Of a stretch of DNA of 64,000 nt, positions 12,354 through 22,709 are shown piece by piece. Source of the stretch: Copromyces sp. CBS 386.78. Taxonomy: Eukaryota; Ascomycota; Sordariomycetes; Sordariales; Sordariaceae. The stretch spans positions 36,918-100,917 of the forward strand of contig MU839232.1 in the NCBI GenBank assembly GCA_030685235.1, read 5' to 3'. Both the position numbers and the translations under genes were made by a program. The notes beneath the pieces are model-generated. The model ran no database searches. It worked only from the letters and a program-made list of their open reading frames with translations, and was not told the origin of the DNA. Numbering within the stretch: position 1 is the stretch's first letter; each line of letters opens with the position of its first letter.

Positions 12354-12429
12354 TACTCGTCAGGGCTAGAATCGCCTCAGTCTGACCCCGTGCTTGGGGT
12401 CCCGGAGGCGTTTCTAGCCCAGACGAGTA
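12354..12429. repeat. near-perfect hairpin, 76 nt
   Basis: The left arm begins TACTCGTCAGGGCTAGAATC and ends GACCCC. The right arm begins GGGGTCCCGGAGGCG and ends TTCTAGCCCAGACGAGTA. The two pair over about 34 bp with four to five mismatches around a 6-base loop (GTGCTT). No open reading frame spans it. The shape matches a microRNA-like precursor, a small fold-back transposon or a cruciform; expression is unknown. Confidence 0.85.
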
Positions 12430-12552
12430 CCGCCCACGCCTACGCCTACGCCTAGGCCGAGGTAGCACTATACCACTATACAGCTATACTTCACCTCGCA
12501 CGACACATAGCACGAGGTGGTAGCATCACATACTACTGTACGCACATGGTGC

Positions 12553-12553
<1 letters not shown>

Positions 12554-12584
<31 letters not shown>
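12554..12584. repeat. CAAG tetranucleotide microsatellite
   Basis: Seven to eight tandem CAAG units, directly downstream of GTGCAG. Confidence 0.95.
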
Positions 12585-12585
<1 letters not shown>

Positions 12586-15517
12586 CCTACATACAAGGTC
12601 TAGTGGTACCTAGGCAAGCAGCAGAGCGGGAGCCGTCCGCGAACCATTCATTCCATCATTCATTCAATTCCACGAATCGTTCGTTCGTCCAAACTGACGG
12701 GAGGCACCAATGAAGTCAGGACAGCACAGTCCACTCAAAAAGATATGTGCAAGTATCAGCACATCTGGATTGAACTTTAAAAGGGGTGCTTGTGCCTGGT
12801 ACAGGTACCTATGAACCGATTGGATCCAGTCCAGTCTGTTGAGACACAGGCACGGGGGCATATGTAGTCTACCTTAGTCGACAACAGAACCTGAGACTCA
12901 TAAAAACCGTCGTCTCCTGAGTAGAGGTATCAATCGACTTGGGGCTCGGAAGACTCGACAACATGGATACGGTAGGTAGGTACCTCTAGATATGGCAAAG
13001 AGCGATTGAGTACCTGTAAACACTACCTCCAGTAGAGGTACCATCGAATCGAGCCTGTCAATTCTCGATTGACGTACGTACAGTACGTGGAGGAAACACC
13101 TAGTGTACCATCGGAAGGACCTGAGAAACGGGGGATGTTCTTCCCGTCCTGAACGCAGGCTATTCCGTTATTATACAGCCCAAATGGAAATCCCGCGAGG
13201 CACGGATAATGGTTGGTAACGGCTTCTACATGTACACACGGGTACGTTATATAGTCCGAGGCGCATATACCTCGGGTATAAGCCCCAGGCTACCTTAGGT
13301 ACTAGGCAGTCCCAGTGATGCACTCACAAACATGAAAGGCAGCAAATGGACGCTACTGATTGGTGCGCGACTACCTACAGACAAAACCTTCAACGGTTCG
13401 CAAGAAACATGAAGGTGACAAATAGACATGGAAACATGATGGAGGGTTACGTTGGAGGACTGGAAACTTGGAGGACTCGGGGAGGCCCAGCCTTTGGGAG
13501 TGAAGACCCCTGGCCTGGCCTGGCCCTTCACACCACACCCTGATGCAGGTGAGGACGGAAAGGGAAAGTCGTTTGGTGATTCGTCAGTTGGAGCCCACTC
13601 GGGGAGTATGCAAGTGCGGCTTTAGTTCCGCTTAGGTACCTTACTAAGTAAAAGTAGTCTCAGTTATTGCCTCTACCATTCCAGTCGTTCCTGTCGGTTC
13701 AGTTTATCACTCGTCAATTAAGGTATGTGTGGCGTTTATGTTGGTAATGTCCAGTCAGCATCCATCGGTGTATTGGCGTCGCTATTTGGAGGTAAGATAC
13801 CTTACCTACCTAGGCCGGTGGCCTCAATGATGAAGAATACGACCGCACAGCCATCATGAAGACAATTTCACGGGGCTCTCAGCTTTTCCCACTACGCATT
13901 CAGTGAGAGTTGGTGACAGTGGACCAAATCATGGACCTCGGTACTGTGCTTGTTTCGAACCATTGGCCAAGGACCATGAATGCTCGAGTCCCTGGTGTCT
14001 CAATGTCTCCGCCTACCTACCGATTTTCCTTCTAGAGGTAGGTAGAGGTATGAGCTGCTCAGACCACGGTACTTGAGTAATCGGGCAAGGTACCCGACCC
14101 GGCAGTCACCAAGGTAGTTCTAGAGGTGAGAATGTGTTGGATCGTTTGTTGTAGGTTGGGACTGGACTCCACGAAAGCGTACATGATTCCAGTCCGAGGA
14201 TGAGGCAAGTATTCCTATCATGAGCGATAATATCCGAGTGCAACTCCACGCCGACTGTCTGGAAAGTGGATAGAGGTAGGCAAGCAAAGCCTCCTCCTAT
14301 CTTCAATATAGCAAGCAGGCGGGGCACTTCCCACGCATGTTATCTCCTCCTGCATCGGACACTCGACGCTCTCAACCACAACTCAAGCCTAATAACGGTA
14401 ATGGCCATAGAGATCTCATCAGCCATCACCTGCCGTGAGTATCTGCGGGTTTTCATCGAATTCCTCAACCTTCGCTGACCGCTGCTGGCATCAATGCACA
14501 ATGGAAACCGACGCAGTCTCCGCGCCACTTCCATTCCGGGAAGACCAGCCTAAATGAAGCAGAACCTCTCTCAGTCCCGGGACCGGACAAATCCGGCACG
14601 TCGAAGAAGTAGAAGGAACGACAATGATGGCCAAGTGACTGGATGAGCAACGGGGGTTGAAGAAGGAAGCCACCAGCTCATCATCGTCACCGGCACGTCT
14701 CACTTTCGGTCAAAATGACACTTGACCGGCAAGCATTCGTCCAGTCTCCTGTCTCATGATTGATCCCTTTGGTATCGGTGCCCGCAGGTACGGAAGACGA
14801 TGTATCAGCATATCCAGAGATTCGGGAGATAAATCTTGTGGCTTAGTGCGCGAGAATGCGAGATCGTGTTCCTTGGAAATGTCAAATATTATAATATTTC
14901 CTGGAAAAGGAAGTTCTCGGCTGGATGTTTGTATCAACACCGGTAATCGAAGAGCTGCGGTCATAAAATGCACCGGTGTGGACATACTATGTGTACATAT
15001 ATGTCTGATTAGGTGGAGCTACTACCACGAACGTCTAGTATGCGTCTTTTGCTTCTCGTGAGGCTACGAGTTGCTTAACTTTTGTGCTAGGTAGGTAGAT
15101 GAGTCGTTGATAAAGCGGCAACCGAAGTCTTCATTGTCCCTCCGAGCAGTCTTGTTAAGCACCTCTTTCCATCTTGTACCTAGCCAAAGCTTTGGCCTAC
15201 CTTAACGCTGCCTTAATGTTGCAAGATTGCAGCTGCGGACCCTGCACGTTAACACGTTTATTTCCTAAAATCCCTAACGCGGACCCGAACAGGCCTTAAG
15301 GTATGATAGCGGCGACAAGGACGTGCCCGATTTATTCGTCGGAGCCGACTGCGAATCCATATCTCCGTCTCATTTCGCTGTCCAAGATCATAAACACAGT
15401 TCGCAGAATCTCAAAGCCTGAAAAGAAAACCCAAGAAAAAAAAAACGCTGAGTGGGGAGAAGGACGGCGCCATAGACATCGAGGGGATTGATCTCCGGCC
15501 GGTCGACGGGCGTCCAG

Positions 15518-15960
15518 TTACTGCTTCGCAATCCAGGCGTAGCCTGTCATTATGTCTCGTGTCGCCTCTGCGACTTGCCGAATTCTATCTCTTGCCCTAC
15601 CCACGTGAAGGAAGCAACTGTTAGCAGAACTTCTCTAATTTGGGAATGACACATACATACGCCGAAGTGATAAACTCTTCCCACTAAGCGAGTATGCGTC
15701 CGTTTTCTCCTTCGGCCGGTGTCTTCGGTGCCTTCGGTGCCTCCGGAGCATCCTTTCCAACATTGCCTAGCTCTAGGTCATCGACGGATTGGCGGGGTTC
15801 CGCCGCCGGGGGAACTGGGAGGGGCCGGTGGGGGAGTTGGCTGGATTCTCGGTTAGCATACTTCAACACAATTTGAAACATGGCGAGCAATGAGGAATCA
15901 ACTTACAAGGGGAAACCGCAAAGCTGCTCTTGTCATATCGTCCGAGGTATAGCCAAACAT
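15518..15960 (-). CDS. candidate 51-residue protein, three exons
   Basis: Too short for simple ORF calling. Exons read downward as 15960-15907, 15683-15661 and 15596-15518; the phases join exactly and the stop is TAA. The product starts MFGYTSDDMTRAALRFPL, continues W-E-E-F-I-T-S-A and ends in a helical, charged stretch with the tail T-G-Y-A-W-I-A-K-Q. Intron 2 (64 nt) is canonical: GTATGT, TGCTAAC branch, TAG. Intron 1 (223 nt) starts with a perfect GTAAGT, but its acceptor lacks a clear branch. An earlier GCTAAC plus AG at 15843 would lead to early stops, so intron 1 is the weak point. The start context CACAATG is good. The segment has no TM and no signal peptide; it looks like an amphipathic helix. 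The function is unknown. Confidence 0.5.
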
Positions 15961-17489
15961 TGTGGAAATGTTTGTGACTCCTGCGCGAAGGGTGGGTGAT
16001 CGTAATAACTGAGAGGAAGATGAGTGAAGCGAACCGAGTGTCGGCGCCCTGGGCAAGGTCGAAGCTGGTTGACGGCTTGGGATGGATGTGAGGACGGAAC
16101 TCGGCAGAGTGATCGGGGTGAGGTCATGACATGGACAAGATGGAGACAGTGATGATAGATACTCTCGAGAGGTGATGTCTGGAGCGAGATGAGGCGTATT
16201 GCGTCCAAAATGAAACAGAAGATGCAAGCGATTGATGTTTGATAAGTAATGAGTGCCCGTGGTTGATAGGAGGAGGAAGTTGAACGGATGATGGGCGGGG
16301 GGAGTGAGCTTTTAACTTGATTCCTTTGCACCCGAGTTCCTGGCTGATCTGATTCTGGAGAGGAAGACACCATGCACCTTCCGTTCTCAGGGCTATTCCC
16401 CTCAGGTTGTTGTTGCCTGCGTGAATAGTTAAATTGGAAGGAGAGAGGCACTCGGTACCGAAGGCGCAAAATGAAGAGGAAGTTACGACATAACAGTGTG
16501 TGAAGGCGGCCCGTGGTGGCAGAAGAACTTGAATGTGTCGTTCGCCGGCAGCGAGGTTCGAGCGCACCATGTTTTAATGGGAAGGTGCTAGCCCAAGCAA
16601 TTGCAAGCAGTCCACTAGTCACGGCACCTACCAGATGTGAAAAACTCGCGGTAGTAGCGTGGGAAGGAGTAAGGAGGTAGACTAGGCGCGAAGAAAGTGG
16701 AAGTGGTAAGGTCGAAATGAAAAAAAGAAGTCCGCACAATATTCAAAGTTGCAGTAACGACACTGCTGGACGTGGACGAATGCGCCCAGCACTCAACGTA
16801 CAGAACAGCGCAATTGAGCTTGCGAAGAGATTCCACAAATTAAAGAAAGAAGCATTCTGGGAACCCGGGCCTGAATCACCCACCCCGAGAATCAATTGGA
16901 GGCCAACTCGTACCTGGAGCCCCGAGGTCAACATACCTCAGACTGCTGAGCTCTGACAGAAACGACAATTCCAGTCACTTGACTTCTCCCCTGAGACAGT
17001 CACCTCACTTGAAGTAGAAGTCTCTTCCATCTCATATTGAATCTCAACAAGCTTCCTTCCTAGGCGTTAACTATCCCTCTTACAATCCCGCGGAATACAA
17101 TAAATCCAGTCTTCCCGGCTTGGTGCTGGGTGCTGTATCTTATAGGAGCAGTAGTAGATGTTATTACTTGCCTTGAGTGAAGTTGTTTGCTGCGGAAGTG
17201 GTGAAGTGATATGTACGTAGCGAATGATATCTACCTAGTGTACCTGTACTTTAAAATGTATCCGCTGGCTGTGTCTCTTTCTTTCCCCTTCTTCCCTCGT
17301 CTTTTACTACCTCTAGCGTAGAGACCTAGATTGCTGTTGTCATGGCGGGAATTGGTTTTGTGATTCGAATATGGAGAGGCGTCAGTCATAAGAAGCATAT
17401 CTGAACATGCGCATCCAGATAGATAATTTGAAATGGTGATTGGCGTATTCAACACTGACTTTCTCAAGATCAGAGTGCCCACAGGTCCC
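15961..17489. other. leader or intergenic region between two minus-strand genes
   Basis: Upstream of the 51-residue candidate the minus strand is rich in C and T, typical of a long fungal 5' leader. An open frame of 268 codons (15933-16739, minus) covers it, but it is Ser/Pro/His/Leu-rich without codon bias and runs across the candidate start, so I treat it as chance. Part of this stretch may be the 3' UTR of the membrane-protein gene ending at 17490. Confidence 0.45.
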
Positions 17490-20390
17490 CTACAACATCT
17501 CCTTGCTTTTCGGTCGTCTAACGGCCGTCTCCCCATCTTCCCCTCTCTCGATGATAACAAACGCGAGCCGTCCCGAGCTCTCTTCCACTCCGTATTGTAC
17601 CCTCGGCTCCTTGTTCCTGACGAGGCCTCCCTTTCCGTTCATCGCTATGGTCCTTTGTCGAATATGTTTCACAATCTGGCTCGCCGAGGAGTTGCTGCTG
17701 CAGCCCTCCAAGATGGGGGCCAGGGTGTGAGTGTGTTGCTGCTGGTTCAGGTTGTGGTAATCGCCCTGGTCCACCTCCATCTCAGCACCTGCCAAGGAGC
17801 TGTCCGCTTTGCTGGTGCTCTCGCTTCCACTTCCCGGCGGGTACGATGTCGACATGGTGGTCCTCCTCGCAACGGGAACGCCGCCGCCACCACCACCGAA
17901 AAACGCATTGGCAATCTCCAACGGACTCATCGAGAATGTCCTTCCCAACCCTGGCGAGCCCATAAACATCGCTCTTCCCCACCACTGCCACAACAACAGA
18001 ATCAGCGTTGCCAGCGGGCCTATGAAGCTTACACCCAGCCCCAACCAGAGCTTGCCCTTGTCAACCACATACCTCAGGCTTGCCTGGTTGCTGACAAACT
18101 CCACGCCCTTCTGCATCACCTTTTCCATTAACGCATCTGCATCTGTCATGTTTCCTATCGCTCTCAGATTCTCAGCCTCTGCCCTCTTTTCCATCGCTTC
18201 GCGGATCGATAGCCGTAGGCCCAGGTCGCGGTAGGAATTCATGATATCGTCGAAGGGGTCGTCCCACGTGCCCCAGCAGCGCCTGGTTCCGGGGACGTGT
18301 TCCCTGTGGTAGAGGTAGCCGCCCAGACCAGAATACGTCATGTCATGGTCTCCGCTGCCTTCGTAAAGCATCGCCCGAGATTCGAACAGGTTTTTGGCGA
18401 AGAGCCAGAGAGGTACGATAGTGTTCGTAGCGTTGCGGTAGGGGTAATGAATTTGAAGGGTGCTAAAAGGAGCGAAGAGATGGACTTATCTTAGTAACCC
18501 GTGTTGAGGAGGTAACAGCATGGATCTAGGTAAGTTGGTAGGGAGTGAAGGACGGGGCACGTACACGTTCTCAACAACCACATCGCTTTTCCAGTCAGAC
18601 GATTGAAAGGTCACATTGCTCCCCTTGTCCATGAACAGCTTGTACTTCATTCTCGAAGGACTGAGATAACAAACCCGGGTGGTAGTTTGGCCCTTGCAGT
18701 CAGGGTCGGTCTTTCGCCTGATGCTGGTCTCAATCCCCAATGGCGCGGTAGAATAGATCCAATTCCAGCTGCCTTGCTCAGACGGATACTCCGGCCGGAA
18801 ATCAATATTGACTTCATAGAATGTTGCATTATTGTCCAACTTGAAGAAGTCCGGACCCGGATTCCATCGCTCAAAAATATGGTAGGGCGTGGTCTTCTCA
18901 GTGCAATTCATGACATCGAAGCCGAACCCCTGAATGGATACAGGCAATTTAATTGTTAGCCCATGTACCGGTCTGCCTAAGTAGCGCACACCAAGTTCAA
19001 TCGTTCCTTAATAGGTAGAGGCATCTCACAAAAGAGGTGGCATGCCTAGGTAGTTATGCTGTTCAAGGTAGGTAGAGGCACTTACATTGACGGTGAACGA
19101 GCAGTTCTCACAAGGCTGTCCCAGACCGGGGATATGAATTGGGGTTTTTGCCTGGAAGTCTCGGATAGCCTGGGAAAATCCTTCGTCGAATGAAGCCATA
19201 TCGTTGCCCGAATGTTCGTTGAATATGCCACCCCAACCATTGGTAACGCTCCGCATTATCGGCAGATCTATCGTTCCGTTGACTGAGAACTCATACGTTT
19301 GCACGGATACGGCTCTCTGTATCAGGGGACCGCGGGCGATGCTGCTGGCTGCGATCATAATGCACACTTGCCTCGGGTCATTGGACAAGGTTAGTGCACG
19401 GCCCTGACCGAAGGAGACATATGAACATCAACCGGGAGGGCAGTAGATATATGCAGACAACTCACCAAGACTAATCCCAATGCTCCTTCCCTTCAACAAC
19501 GCCGACAGAGCGCCAGTCAGCCCCATGGCTCCCTGCGTATGATAGTGCAGATCCGTGATTGGTACCCCGCCGGGTTTCATTGCCTGCAGCCAGAACATGG
19601 TGACCCACGCGTTGGTGAAAGCGAGCAGCATCAGCGAGTTGGTTATGGCGGAGAAGAAGGCCAGGATTGCGGATGGCTGCACATCGCCGACGATTGGAAA
19701 GGACCAGTCTTTGACGGGCCTGTTTTCGGCTCGGTAGGCGGTGTATAGAGAGGCACCAATTGCTTTCGTATGGCAAGTTGCTGACTGTCAGTTGTGGCTC
19801 TTCGAACCATATCTGAAGGGCGTAGAACGGTGACCTAGGCAATGTACCTACCTCTAGCGTAGGCTGCTAGATGGAGTAGGAACCCTAAGAGGTGGTAAAT
19901 GGACTCGAGACTCACATGCAAAACACAACACCAAAGGAACCAAGCTCTTCCACGGTAAGTGCTTCATATTCCACCAAGAGCTCCAAGGACGGAGTTTGGA
20001 AACGTAGACACTATCCGGGCCGTCTTCGCGAGTGTATGATGATCCAGGCTTATTGGAAATCTCAAGGTTGTAGACAGGCCGGTCATCAAACGAAGGGTCC
20101 TGATCACGAAACGAATTCTCCTTTGCCTGCTGTTCTTGGTCGCCGTGATCTTCCCCATCTGGAACAGATAATAATGGCTGCCAACCGGCAAAGTTGATAC
20201 CACCAAGGCGGTCAGCAGGACGATAATTGTCCTGTTGGTTTGATGCTCGGTCGCGCGCATCGTCCTGAAAGCTGGAGGAGTACAAAGGTGGAGGAGTCTG
20301 GATAGGAGTACCGTCTTCGAAGTAGCCCAAGCTGTTCTGTTGCTGATGTTGAGGGCCACGAGAAAGCAATCCCTCCCTTGTTGAGTCCAT
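17490..20390 (-). CDS. four-TM membrane protein, DUF3176-like topology
   Basis: Five exons, downward: 20390-19916, 19762-19466, 19366-19086, 18929-18565 and 18462-17490. All phases join and give 796 residues. Donors are GTGAGT, GTGAGT, GTAAGT and GTACGT; branches include CTAAC twice. The acceptor of exon 2 could instead be at 19780, adding six residues, but that would put charged residues into TM1. Layout: a disordered N-terminus (1-145), TM1 (149-168), TM2 (190-212), TM3 (252-271), an extracellular domain of about 340 residues with N-glycosylation sites (NCS, NCT, NAT) and cysteines, TM4 (611-634), and a cytosolic Gly/Ser/Gln-rich tail. Three N-terminal TMs, a large loop and one C-terminal TM resemble the fungal DUF3176 family; the match is by eye and the function is unknown. 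Confidence 0.85.
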
Positions 20391-22213
20391 CTCTGGCTAA
20401 AAACGGTCAATTGGCGACCGTGTTGAGCAGTATTGCAATGAGTGCCATCAAAAAGAGTATTTCCATCCGTCATCCAAGAAGCCAAACGAAACCTGGAACC
20501 GAAGGAGGACAGCCATCTTAAAGACGGAAGGTAGAGTCTTGTTCCTCCAGACAACCTGAATGCCCCTAAAGTCTTGGTGACCAATGATCGGTCGAAAACC
20601 GCACCTGCTGGCCCTGATTGCCACCACGCAACGTGAAACCAATAAAATGCACTTGCATTTGCCCTAACTCCTATATTGGATACAAACATGGCTCTATTGG
20701 TTGCCTCAACCAAATCCTCCCATGATGGTGCAGTTGATACAGTGCAAGTAGGTTTGCGTTCCGTGACAGGCCCAAGTTCTCGCCCGGCTAGGTTCAGCCA
20801 GCGGGAACACATGGTGCAAGGTGAGGTGTACATACATATGTACAAAACAAACGAGGAACGAAAAAGACAACGGGTAATGGCATGGACATGCGGCTGAGCA
20901 AGAGGGAACAAGGAAGGCAACTAACTCACCCGGTCCCCGCCATACCGGATACCGTCACCGTTGAGCATTGAAGGATCTCGAGAAACACGCTCTCAACCGT
21001 TCCAAAGGGGTGACAAATCCAGGCCTTTCCCGAGGAATACCTACCTAGGTACCAGGGCCACATGACCCGCCAGTGTGGGTGTTCTGATTGTAGGATACGC
21101 TTCACGGCAGCTACCTCTAGGCCAATCGAAAACTTTTCCAGATAGCAGTTGCCCTTGGGTCATCGCGCGAGGGCTTGCCGCTTCATTTTCGGTATTGGCT
21201 CAGACGATGAAGGACTGGAATACTCGACGGAAGGTCGGTCGTTGTCAACGGGTCAACTGCTTTGGAGTGGATTTGGGCATGTCCCTGTCGAGAATCTGGA
21301 CTGTCTGTGTGCGGGACCGCGAAGATGGACAAAGGTCACTGCTTCACTCCAATAAGTGGTCAGTGACTTTCCCTTGGGGTGCGAAAAGGGTGGTGGCCGC
21401 GGGTTCCGGGGAAGGAAGACTCACCTGCGTTCGTGCTCTCCTCGGCTCCCAACTTGCTCATGCTCCTCGTCGTTACCTTAGGCAAGCACTTGGGGATCAT
21501 GCATGGACGGATGATGCCCACGATGTGGAGGTACCGGTTGACAACCTTAGGAATGCTCGTGGATGCAATCGTCCAACCAAGGCCGGCGTCGTTGAGGTCG
21601 CTCTTGGGGGGCAGCGATGGGTTGAGAAAGAGATAAAAGCGGAATGAGGTACGGCCTATGGTTGTTCGCAGTTCCTGTCATGTCCTTGGCTCGTGGATTT
21701 GTCAGGCTCTGCTCCGGTGCGATTGTTGAGGTTGCCTGTCTGCTCAGGGCAGGAGCGGGAAGGGCGATCATGCATGATGCATGCCCGGCTGCGGTCGGTG
21801 GGACCTGCTTCACAAGTTTTTCGAGATTTGGCCATTCCCGTCGCGCCCATGCGGGAAATGGCAGAAGGCACAAGTTAACATCAAAGTGGAAGCTACGACT
21901 GCCCGTCTGGCCTCGAAACGGCTGCAGACTACCGTATTAATCGAAATTAATAATTGGGCGATGACCCCTTGCGGTACCGATCTCCATGGACGGACCTGCC
22001 ATATTCACCCCACTGCACAAGTGCGTGATCCGTTAACTCCATCGCACTTCCACTTGCTTCTTTCCTTATCTCGGACACTTCCTGTTCTGGTGGACTCGTT
22101 GTGGCAGCGAGTTGCGCATGCCTCCCGCTCCTCACTGTCCAAGACCCAAGTCAAGGCGTGATGGTACCTCTCCTCCTTCCATTCCTAGGCCGGGTACCAT
22201 AGGTATCTTGATA
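20391..22213. other. upstream region of the membrane-protein gene and unique DNA
   Basis: The minus-strand gene should be driven from here. On the minus strand a GTGAGT near 20930, followed by a pyrimidine run and CAG near 20897, could be a 5' UTR intron. Open frames here (for example 21075-21647 plus, 19964-20920 minus) have no matching splice context and look like chance in GC-rich DNA. A CTACCTAGGTA word lies near 21041. Confidence 0.45.
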
Positions 22214-22709
22214 ATGACAAAAGGCAGTCACGGCGAACCTGGCTCCATGCCAAGAATTAAAACATCACGAGTCACCAGAGAGTTCTTTCCTCGAATTTCT
22301 GGCATTGAGGTGCCGCCAGGACACGCGCTTCGTTTTCACTCCAGTAGGTGATTGATGAGTGAGTGTCCGGCCTGCACTGGGGAAAAAAAGAGAGGGCTCT
22401 CTTGCACGACAAAGAATACCGATATGGAGGAAGAAGAGGAGACGGGAACCAGTACAAGCGGCGCAGAAAAGGAAACAGGAGATGTTCCCCACGGTCTACT
22501 ACGACCCCTTCCAGCGCAGACGCAGACCGGACCAGATCAGTGTCGAGGCTGCCCCTGCCGGAGTACCTATCCCGCAGGAACTCGAGGACGGTCGCCATCT
22601 CATCGATCGAATGTGGCCGGCTTTGATGGCTGGTCAATTCACGCAGCAGCAGACGACGACGGATAATGACGAGGATAAGCTTGAGTGGGACTGGATCGAT
22701 GATGACTAG
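22214..22709 (+). CDS. possible small two-exon gene, unknown product
   Basis: The second half, ending in TAG at 22709, has codon use typical of Neurospora coding DNA (mostly C or G at third positions) and a tidy acidic end, L-E-W-D-W-I-D-D-D. An ATG at 22482 would give 75 residues. A phase-compatible longer model uses ATG 22214, donor GTAGGT at 22344 and acceptor CAG before 22453, giving 128 residues that start MTKGSHGEPGSMPR. The donor is poor and I see no good branch site, so the 5' part is uncertain. The Arg-rich run Q-R-R-R-R-P-D-Q and a Thr/Gln-rich stretch are visible; no family is recognised. Confidence 0.35.

Larger units (their letters stand above)
10970..15517. other. gene-poor unique DNA
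   Basis: Normal-GC DNA with no gene I can support. It holds a CA microsatellite (11696-11717), a CAAG microsatellite (12554-12584), a 76-nt hairpin (12354-12429) and repeated CTACCTAGGTAG-type words (for example near 11940, 12972, 13803, 14033 and 15090). A possible mini reading frame starts at 14401 with a GTGAGT donor at 14433, but it would give only about 24 residues. Open frames such as 11274-11555 lack consistent codon bias. Confidence 0.5.

Noticed and set aside
14401..14560. Two-exon mini reading frame of about 24 residues
   Set aside because: Donor and branch are present but the product is too short and has no support.
15933..16739. 268-codon minus-strand open frame
   Set aside because: Composition is Ser/Pro/His/Leu without codon bias, and it overlaps the start of a better-supported spliced model; more likely a C/T-rich leader.
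19964..20920. 318-codon minus-strand open frame across exon 1 of the membrane-protein gene
   Set aside because: It is in a different phase from the exon whose splice sites and transmembrane layout are consistent, so it is a shadow.
21075..21647. 190-codon plus-strand open frame
   Set aside because: GC-rich chance frame with overlapping frames in other phases and no splice context or recognisable motif.
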